Below are positions 55,511-64,000 of a stretch of 64,000 nucleotides of DNA, one piece after another (the stretch's first letter is position 1; every line of letters starts with the position of its first letter). The stretch covers positions 17,867,019 through 17,931,018 of the forward strand of contig NC_058504.1 in assembly GCF_020382885.2 (NCBI RefSeq), read 5' to 3'. This DNA is from Scatophagus argus (Eukaryota > Chordata > Actinopteri > Scatophagidae). The position numbers and the translations under genes were made by a program. The notes beneath the pieces are model-generated. The model saw only the letters and a list, made by a program, of their open reading frames with translations, did no database searches and was not told where the DNA came from.

Positions 55511-56695
55511 TGTTTATTGATTGATGATGTCACCTGGAGGGAATGTCTTAGAAGGTTGCCACACTGGTTTAGGGATTGGAAGATCATTTCTCCATCTGTT
55601 TCTTCACTCTGCTCCTTGTAAAATCCCCATGCTGGCTGACAATTTCATAAAGTTCACAGTGGAACAATAATGCACTAGGCAAAGTGTTCTCTCAACCTAA
55701 TTATCCGGCTCCTCTGCGCTTAGAAAACAATAGACAATTATCTTGCTGTGTGCAGGCTTTGCAATAACAAAAGACAAACCTGTTTTTCTTCTGAAATGTA
55801 TCAGTCAGCAGCGGCGTGAGATTGGCAATAAGAAGGGAGTACTTGTACAGCAATCAGCATCTGTCTTCACTGTTTGTTGTTTTAAACTCCATCTCTCTGT
55901 CTTAGCCTGTATTACTCCAGAGTGATAACAGAGGGAGAGAGGCCTATAGAAATGTACAGTACGCTATCTGGTGACTTATCTAGATTTACGATGTCTTACT
56001 TCCTGTTCCCACTTTGGGGAGCATTGCTGCCTCAGCTAATAAATTAATGTGGCCCTCCGTGTGCATGCGGTACCACATACACACAAAATATAACAATACC
56101 AGTGCTTCCCTGCAGGCCATGAGTTATGAGGCAAAGTATGGGAAACCAGCAGGTTTGGGCCACTGTGGGGTGTATGTCTGTGTGTGTGTGTTTTCTGTCT
56201 TTATGTATGTGTGTGGAGGTTTGGGCCCTCTGAGCGCTCCTGTTTTTATGGATTTCCATGTGAGGATGCTATCAGTCCCGCCCCTGCGTTATCAATAACT
56301 GGGGTATACTTAATTGATTTCCCCCGGCATGCTAGAACAGGCAACATACATCATCACTGTAGCGCCGTCTGGAGAGAAAAAGAAGCAACATCCCCGAGTT
56401 TTAGTTTTGCTTTGGGATGTACCAGACCTTTTTGATATTTAATTTGAGGGTGGATGAGTGATATGGCGAGGGGCAGCGTGTGGGGGATTGGGTTGAGAAG
56501 CAGCCGTGCAGAAGAAGGCTGGATGTGTCACCGTCCCCGGTCGGTAAAGAACCGTCTAACATTTGATCAGAGCAAATCGGATTATCTCTCATTTAGCTGA
56601 GTGGGATTACACCAGAAAATGTCACTTTGTTATGACCGATCACGTCCCATCGCTTTGGCTGAAGCTGGAGCAGCAATGCACAGGCATACTACATG

Positions 56696-56724
<29 letters not shown>
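56696..56724. repeat. (CA)n microsatellite
   Basis: A pure CA dinucleotide run of about 29 bp. Confidence 0.9.
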
Positions 56725-56726
<2 letters not shown>

Positions 56727-58730
56727 ACAGTGTGCTCAGGAATGCTGCAGCAATGCCAATTTAATGATAATCTGACAAGGTTGCTATGAGTGGCTCCCGC
56801 ACGTCCTCTAACCCTCCTTCGCTAATATTTACCTCATGACCTGTAGCTATCACAGCCTGTCTGCAGCAGCTCAGGAGACAAACAAGACGATGGGAAAGAG
56901 ACGGAAAACACACTTGCACACCTCTGAAAACACACGGCGTAGAAACAGCCACGGGCCGGCCAGTAGTCTGCTGCACTGATTTGGAACTGCTCGTATTTTG
57001 ATGAGTCTTGGAAGCAGTTTGCCGACATTTTTTGGCCTGTGTGTTGATTTTGAAGCTGGCAAAAGAGCACAAAGAAGTGAGAGAGAGAGAGAGGCGTTTG
57101 TGTTGCTAAGAGTCAGCGAAAACCTCTGTTGCTCTGGGTCTTTACTTACTCATCTTATTTTGCTGTCCACTGACCTCAGTTGCTTGGCTTACACTTTAAC
57201 AGTTGGCTGGTTTGGTTTATAGCGTGCTTGCATGGTTTAAAGGTTCATTGAGTTTGATGATTAAGCTGGATTTGATTACCACTGTGATATTTAATGATAT
57301 TTAGTCAACATGTTTATTTTTTTCCCCAAAACAGATAAACAAAAGTGTATGTAAATTTTTTTAGGATAAATAAAAACAGCTCTTTTAGATAATGAGTTGC
57401 CAGGTTTGTTGTTAAATCCGTTTTCAAAGTAACATTATTCTATTTGGTTGCTCTTAGTAGAACAGAGGCACAGAAGGCCTAATTAAAGTCCAAGTTTTGT
57501 TTTCATAATTACCTTTTTCCCGATATGATAATGGGGAAAGAAATTGTTTTCCCTATAAGGTAATTAGGAAAAAACAAACGTTTGCCTCATGTTTTCAGAA
57601 ACAGATGTTATCAAAGCAAAATGTTTTAAAGGTTTATTCTGGAACAACGAGAAACCTTTGACTCCCGCAAAGTGGTGTTCAGAAAAGATTTACTGAGCTG
57701 ACATTTAAATATAACGAGGATTCCAGCAGGAGGTTAAAAAAACAACCAGCAACTGCAGAGCTTGAAACTGCCGCAACCTGTTGAACGAGAGCCGGAGGAA
57801 ACTCCAGGACTAGACCAGAGACAGGATTTGGTTCCTTGCGAGGAGTCCGGTGAACGCTCCCCTCTGCTGCTCGCTGCAGTGTGGGTCACTGCTGAGAGGG
57901 TCAGAGGCCTGTTTTTGTTTCTTCCCTGCCCTGTGTCCTGCTGCTTGCCCCCTCTACCCCTTGCGATACACACCTCGCTCTCCTTGCCTCGCGGAGTCCC
58001 CCATTTCTCCTCCCCCTCCCTTCGACTCTGATCGTGTTTCCCTCTGATAAAGATCTCATTACACACAGAGAGGACTTAGAGCCTGAGCCCCACTCAGAGA
58101 GAAAGAGAGAGGGCCAACCAATAAGAAATACTTTCGGAAAGCAACTGGCCCATGGTGCTGTAAAGACACCTTGTGTCTCTGTACAAGGACAGCTGCATTT
58201 GTTTTTATGTGTGCGTGCACTTCTGTGTCGACATGTCTGTTGTTTCAGCGGTGTGTAACGACAGATTCTTCATTTGGTTATCTACATGAGGCACCTGGGC
58301 TCAGAAAGGGCTTGCAGCGCTTTAGGTTATTTCACGGGGAAAAAAATTTCCAGTTTTTCCATCATGGTTTTTCTCCACATGGACTCACTTTATCCGACGG
58401 TGGTTTGGCTGCCACATCACTGAAAACTGATCATTCTGCTTTTTGTGTCTTACTGATGCATTCATTTCTTTATATTCAAGCAGCGGTGCACATTAAACCC
58501 GGTTTTGTTCCCCAACATTGAGACGAGTAGCATTTGCAACTAATTTTTAGTTCTTTTTCATGAGCGTGTACGAGTCCCCAACTGGTCCTCACGACTGAGA
58601 GTTGAAGCTGATTTTCTTTTAAGACGTATTACAGGGACTGATTCACAACTGGGATAACAACTGAATTCAACAATCACTTCAAAAGACTAGTCAGCTGATC
58701 AGTTAGCTGATATCACAATATAATACACAA

Positions 58731-58766
58731 TAAAATATCACAATACCGGGATATTGTGATATTTTA
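58731..58766. repeat. Perfect 15-bp inverted repeat (hairpin)
   Basis: Arms taaaatatcacaata (58731-58745) and tattgtgatatttta (58752-58766) are exact reverse complements around a 6-nt loop, ccggga. A partial extra copy, 'tatcacaata', lies at about 58711. Confidence 0.9.
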
Positions 58767-61027
58767 CATTTCGTAAAAACTCAGCTGAGAAACTGTTTAT
58801 TGCTAGAGTAACAAGACAGGAATGTCTGAGTGGTTTATCCAGGGAATTAAAAATCTTACATATCAAGACACTTCATAACATTCATGCAACAATCCTGTTT
58901 ACACAACCTAATACACCCAGAAACAAATACCAAATAAACTAACATTTGACACAGTTTTATTGTCTCATGATGGTGTCATGTTGTCCACACCTACTACGTT
59001 ATAAAACAAAAAGCCTGAGAATTTCTGTTTTCTGTATATATATTTATATTAATAATAAAATAACTTCTTTGCGTTTTTGTTGAGTCATTGTTGCTCAGCT
59101 TGGACATTTTTCTCCATTTTTCAACACTTAACCAACAAAGTAATTATTGGTTGCAGCCCCAGAACAGACAATGGATATACTGTATTTCTCTCGCTCTCAC
59201 ATAGGCGTGACAGAAATGGGCTTAGTCTGTGGTGAGTCACAGAAAACTTTGACAGACCTGTTGAAACTTTGTGTTACTCACCATAATTGTTTTGGTAATA
59301 AAAGCACATTGATTTAAGAATATGATGGCCAAAATAAACACAGCAGTGTACTAGGTATTTGAACTTTATCTGGTGAGGTAATTTCTAGTCCAGTTATTTT
59401 ACACAATAAATTTCAAATTGAAGTTCTCTTTACTCAAGTTATCAGGCCATGCTACGGTTAAAGGACGCCAAGTCTCATATTAAAGGCACAAGTCTCAAGC
59501 TTATGGAAGTGAATGAATGCTTGAGACTGCATGTCAGTCTGCCATTGTTTTTTGTTCGGCCACAGTGGAGCATTAAGGAAGTGTTAGAAGCGTGCCAGTG
59601 TGCCCCTGTGAAAGTGTTGAGGGCCGAGCGGTGGACAAGTGTGGAGTGGCTGAACAGTGGCAGCCTTACAGGCAGTTAGCGACCCGGCTTCATTAGACAG
59701 AGGCCTGGTTGGCAGCATCCAGGAAGTTCCCATCAGCTCCAGCTCTGCCAAGCAGAGGCACAAGCGCTGGTGCTGGAAAGCTTCCCTTAAGATTTCTTCT
59801 TGCCGTCTCGCTTGCACTTCAATTGAATAAGGTGAAAATAGAGGGATACAGAGTTACAGGAAGTAGGGAAAAAAGTTGGGCAAAAGCAGGGAAAAGTCTG
59901 TGTTTTGTTTGCCATCTTAGCTCTTTTACATAAGAGCAGTTGAAAATAAGGGGATTAAACAGGAGAGGAAAGGAAGCTGATGTAGAGCATTGAAACGCGG
60001 CCCTGAGCTCAACCGCACATCCTTTCAGTCCAGCGTAGAGCTCCCAGATTACTTCCATGTGTCAGTGCGAGGGAGAAAGAGAGGGAAAAAGAAGAAAGGG
60101 GGACAGGGAGAGAGAAGTTGAGCAATTGAAAAGCATTGGTGGAGATCAGCGGCAGTGTTGGACAGTGGAACGGATCTGTGTGACAGCCATCTCTAAAACC
60201 ATTACCCCTGCAGCTCCGACTCGGGAACTCGTAACCTCCTCCTCTGGACTGACCTCATAGACTTTCTCAGAGAACCCTTCTGTGCCGTGGAGGCAGACCT
60301 CATCAGACGCCAGGCCCAAACAGCAGGCAGGCAACTTTAACAGCCAGCTGCAAGGCAGGTTCTTTAAGACGTCGTCAGTTGTCACCGGCATACAGTCAGC
60401 GAGGGATCTATTTTCCCCCGTTTGTGGCACTCAAAAGACTTTTGTGGGGAGGGTTGAATTTAGTGTGCCAAGTCTTTGGGGAAGGAGATGAAGGATCAAA
60501 CTGACAAAAATGGGTGGGATAGAACCAGTGGTGCATGTTTATTAACAAATAAAAATGTTCTGGTTTTGCTGAAAATTTGAGGTCGTTAAATTATGTGCAG
60601 ACAGTTTTTTCTTTAATTTCTTGAGTGCTAAAGAATAAGTTCCAAAAAATTATTTAAAAAAGTTTTAATACTTTTCTGAAGCTTTCAACTGCATCTTCTG
60701 CTAAAAGTGTAAAAGAAAAAAACAATTAACTCAAGGTTCATTTACCAGCTTTACTGCTAGTTTTTACAAACTTTTTTTCTGTATAGATTTCAACCACATG
60801 TACAGAATTACAAAAATAAACACAACAAAACATCTTAGCTCAAGGGACACGTGCTAGTTTTTTCTGCAACTTATAGCCACATCTGTAAAATAAAAAACAG
60901 CATAGTAGACTCCCCCACACTATTCAAGATAAATAAATAAGTAAATAAGGAATACTTGTGCTTTTACTTGCTTTACCTGGAGCTTTCAACTGCATCTCAG
61001 CACTGCAGTGTTATTTTCTTTTCACTC

Positions 61028-61114
61028 ATAATATAATATAATATAATATAATATAATATAATATAATATAATATAATATAATATAATATAATATAATATA
61101 ATATAATATAATAT
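61028..61114. repeat. (ATAAT)n pentanucleotide microsatellite
   Basis: About 17 uninterrupted copies of a 5-bp unit, the longest perfect tandem repeat in the window. Confidence 0.95.
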
Positions 61115-61956
61115 ATAAATTGGACACTCTTAAATCATTTACCTGTGGCTCCTGAAGTGGATCCAAAGAGAGCTTTACTTTGGTCACAGATATAAGTAGA
61201 GACTGTATGAAGCATGACCATACCCAACCAGCTCTGAACATATCATTAATGATCATCATGGAGCTCTTTGTTCACTGTTATGAGTACACTAATGGAGTGA
61301 CAGTGTAATTGAATAGAGTAGTAGGATAATAGAATGATATGATGATAAAGTAATGAAATAGTGTGGTAGCAGCCCCCTTTTCCCAAGGGATACCCCCAGT
61401 AAGTGTGTCAGCGTGGCAGATGGGCGGTCTGAAACAACCCCCCCCCCCATGTTAATTATAAAGCATCATAATCCATCTATGGCATACAGAGGCAGGACAT
61501 GGAGACTATTAGGGGAAGCATGGAAATGGCACAGTGTATAATCCTCAGGACTTTACCACTATTAGGCTCCCCAGGCATCGACCAAAAACCACTCATTTCT
61601 CCAGTAATCTTGTTTCAACAGTCCCATTCTTGCGATGTGTATGTGTGTCTGTGTGTGTGTGTGTCCCAAATTTTCAGATGCTAACTGGAAGTTTGATTAT
61701 CTTTGATCCCCCCCCCCCACCCCCACACACACTTTATCTTTTTCTTTCCCACCATGCCCACAGGCAAGACAAACAGCCCAAAAAAACTCCAAGTTGTGTG
61801 TGTGTGTTCGAGTGTCTGTAGAGTCTGTATGCCTCCGTTAACCCATTCTGCCAAGTCTTGGCTCAGCCTTTTCTAAGCAAACTCCCAGCATGATCCCGGT
61901 CCCCCTTGTGCTGGTGAGAGGAGTTGGAAGAAAAGGCCTATGGGACTCCTGCTGCT

Positions 61957-62002
61957 CCCAGGCCCAGTCCCGGCCCCTCCACCCACGAGGGCCGGGCCTG
62001 GG
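61957..62002. repeat. GC-rich bulged inverted repeat
   Basis: The left arm 61957-61976 and right arm 61989-62002 pair over 14 bp, with a 5-6 nt insertion in the left arm (cccaggcc...ccggccc against gggccgggcctggg). It could fold as a stable hairpin in RNA. Confidence 0.6.
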
Positions 62003-64000
62003 ATTTGCTGCGCGCCGGGGCTCTGTGTGGCAGCTGTGACTGACGCTTCAATCGCCTCTCCCTGGGACACCCCAGCTCAACCCTGCATTCCCTTTCACAC
62101 CTCGGAAACGGGGGGAAAAAGACAATTACACACATATTCAGCAACCTCCTTCTCCCAGTCTTTCCACAATCGTGCATCTCTGATATATTGCCATTTACCA
62201 GATCCATGAAAGCATTTCTAAAGTTTCTGTGTTTTGTAAATAAGCCCTCCTTTTAAACAACTTCCAAATTAGTTTAGCTGTCTGGACAGCTTGTTTATTA
62301 TGTATTTAAAGTTGGTCTTGTTTATTTAATTTTTTTCCAAGTTTTCCTCTCCCTGAGTAAACAGAATAGCTCAGACATTTCCTTTGCTCTCCCCTTGATA
62401 TTTAGAAAAATCTAAGTAATGGAAAAAGATTTTAGCCTAAAAGTGGAGTTAATGCTATCATGTATGGATTGTCAGTAAATCGAGTTTGTCTCTGGACTAT
62501 TGAGCACAGTCTCGTAAGCCAGCGGGATTTAAGTCTCTTAATCAAATTATTTTGATTGCTGACTTGATTGATGGAGTCAGATGTGGAGCGTTTTCCATGA
62601 GTTTTTGTCTGACTAATTCTTCTTCCAATAGAGGCATACCAGACAGATACAATAGGAACCTGCAATCAATCACAACTGCAACCCCGAGCATTTTGTTTTG
62701 AGAGAAATGTGCCTGCCATCAGGTCCGAGTTCCACAAGCCATCCAGACAACGTAAAACCAACAATGACATCAGATAGTAGAGCACTCTAAAGTCTAATCT
62801 TCCCATAATGCCATGCTAAACCCCACAGAGACCCACGGCAGGGAGAAAGGCTTTTTTAATGCCCCAGCGCTGCTCCTCCTCCCATGGCCTCTGGCTCTCT
62901 GTGAGTGTATGTGTGTGCGCAAGTGTGTGTGTGTGTGTCCATGCATGTTGGGAAGAGAAAAAGAATTCAAGAGTGAATGGAGATGTCACTGTCAGACTCT
63001 GGCCTCCACATGAATTCGGCCATATTGGCAGCTTGTGTGTGTGTGTTGAGTGAGAAAGCCCGCCGGGGGTCTGCCGTTTCCCCTCCACGCCGACTTCTTG
63101 CGGCCGTGATTGGAGCGCAGCAGGACATAGGTCTATATTTCATCCTATTCATACGAGGGAGGTCGTTTCATCTCCCACACACATGTTTCCCATCAGATCT
63201 GTGTTTATTCTCCCCCATGATGTGCTTTGCCATGGAAGCCTCTCATCTCTCCGATATTGGAAATAGGAGTGAAGGTCTGCTAAAACAAACACGATGTCCT
63301 GAAACCTCTCCTCTCTTTTCATTATGAGCTATGCGAAGAATAAGACTGCAGGCAATCGCGCTGACTTGATTTAATGAGTAACCGTGGTAGTTTGTCCTCT
63401 TATGGCTCTTGTCATGTTATATTTCATACTGTGATTTTAACTTGCAAATCTTAATGTGTGGCGCTCTTTGCGCACTTTGCTGTCTCATCTTCCATTTTCC
63501 CTTGCACTGAAAACTTTGACAACTTTTAGTTATTCTCCTCATCTGTCTCTCAAGTCCCCCGCTGCGAAACATGACAGCCTGAACCTCCACCACATCACTC
63601 CTCTCCTCTCCTCTCCTGTCTGCAAGATGAAAGCTTTTCTTTGCAGACAAACCTCTGTGAGTCCTTTTTGTGCGGCAGGCCCAGGCCCGTGTTGCTGCTT
63701 TTAGTAGCTCTGTTTGCTGCATTTTCTGATTTATTTATACATTTCTGATTGTAGCACCTCGTGCATGTCAAGAATCTCAAAGTTGAAAACCTTGCATGTG
63801 CATTATGCGGGCTGAGTCAAATTCTTATTTGAAATATACATGAACGCATGAATATATTTATTGTCCAGAAACCCCTGTGCATCCAGGAGAGTCTCATTTC
63901 CTGCAGTGGCCCTGCTCTGGAATGGAGTGGCGTGATCCTTGAAGGCGCCCCACATGCGACCACCAAATAGAGCCGCCTGGTGCACTTCTCACACAATGGA

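Larger units (their letters stand above)
54098..64000 (+). other. efnb1: efnb1 first intron (5' 9.9 kb)
   Basis: No second efnb1 exon is seen before the window ends, consistent with the large first intron usual in ephrin-B genes. No other gene is recognised on either strand. Several stretches are GC-richer with few repeats (for example 57750-58060 and 61940-62110) and could hold enhancers. Microsatellites and two hairpins are listed separately. Confidence 0.6.

Noticed and set aside
57734..58066. 110-codon minus-strand ORF in efnb1 intron 1
   Set aside because: It lies in a GC-richer stretch with few stops by composition; no recognisable domain and no splice or promoter context.

Overview
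This window is vertebrate nuclear DNA, most probably from a teleost (percomorph-type) fish. The evidence is split genes with small exons and GT-AG introns, abundant CA/GT microsatellites, fish-type SINE, LINE and hAT repeats, and exon products that read as fish orthologues of human X-linked genes. There are no prokaryotic operons, CRISPR arrays or phage genes. I found no undescribed biochemical system. The main points of interest are two hAT elements whose ends and target duplications can be read directly, some regulatory layouts, and residue-level features of XIAP and STAG2.

Layout. (1) 1-6830: the 3' part of acsl4 (+), eleven coding exons giving about 497 residues, with a 646-bp hAT-type miniature element in its long 3' UTR. 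(2) 6964-8214: nxt2 (-), complete in four coding exons, meeting acsl4 tail to tail. (3) 8735-11219: psmd10/gankyrin (+), complete in five exons, head to head with nxt2 across a 520-bp shared promoter. (4) 14162-17231: xiap (+), complete in seven coding exons, with upstream non-coding leader sequence and a perfect CRE at 12237. (5) 18360-19600: a decayed L2-like LINE between xiap and stag2. (6) 19930-40480: stag2 (+), complete in 33 coding exons (1272 residues), including the C-terminal cassette exon. Its introns hold an 801-bp hAT element with a BED-finger ORF, plus nested repeat debris. (7) 40500-52950: about 12.5 kb without recognisable coding exons, rich in microsatellites and old repeats, which probably includes regulatory DNA. 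(8) 52980-64000: promoter, long leader and first coding exon of efnb1 (+), then the first 9.9 kb of a large intron that runs off the right edge.

Functions. The genes are unrelated biochemically: arachidonate-preferring acyl-CoA activation (acsl4), mRNA export cofactor (nxt2), proteasome base assembly chaperone (psmd10), caspase inhibition and E3 ligase (xiap), cohesin (stag2) and contact signalling (efnb1). Their grouping reflects a conserved chromosomal block related to human Xq. xiap and stag2 are also neighbours in human, and so are nxt2 and acsl4 (nearly).

For the intron-containing genes, one feature spans start to stop and the exon coordinates are in the evidence. All exon joins were checked for reading frame. 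The total coding lengths of nxt2 (432), psmd10 (681), xiap (1398) and stag2 (3819) are multiples of three and close to the human lengths.
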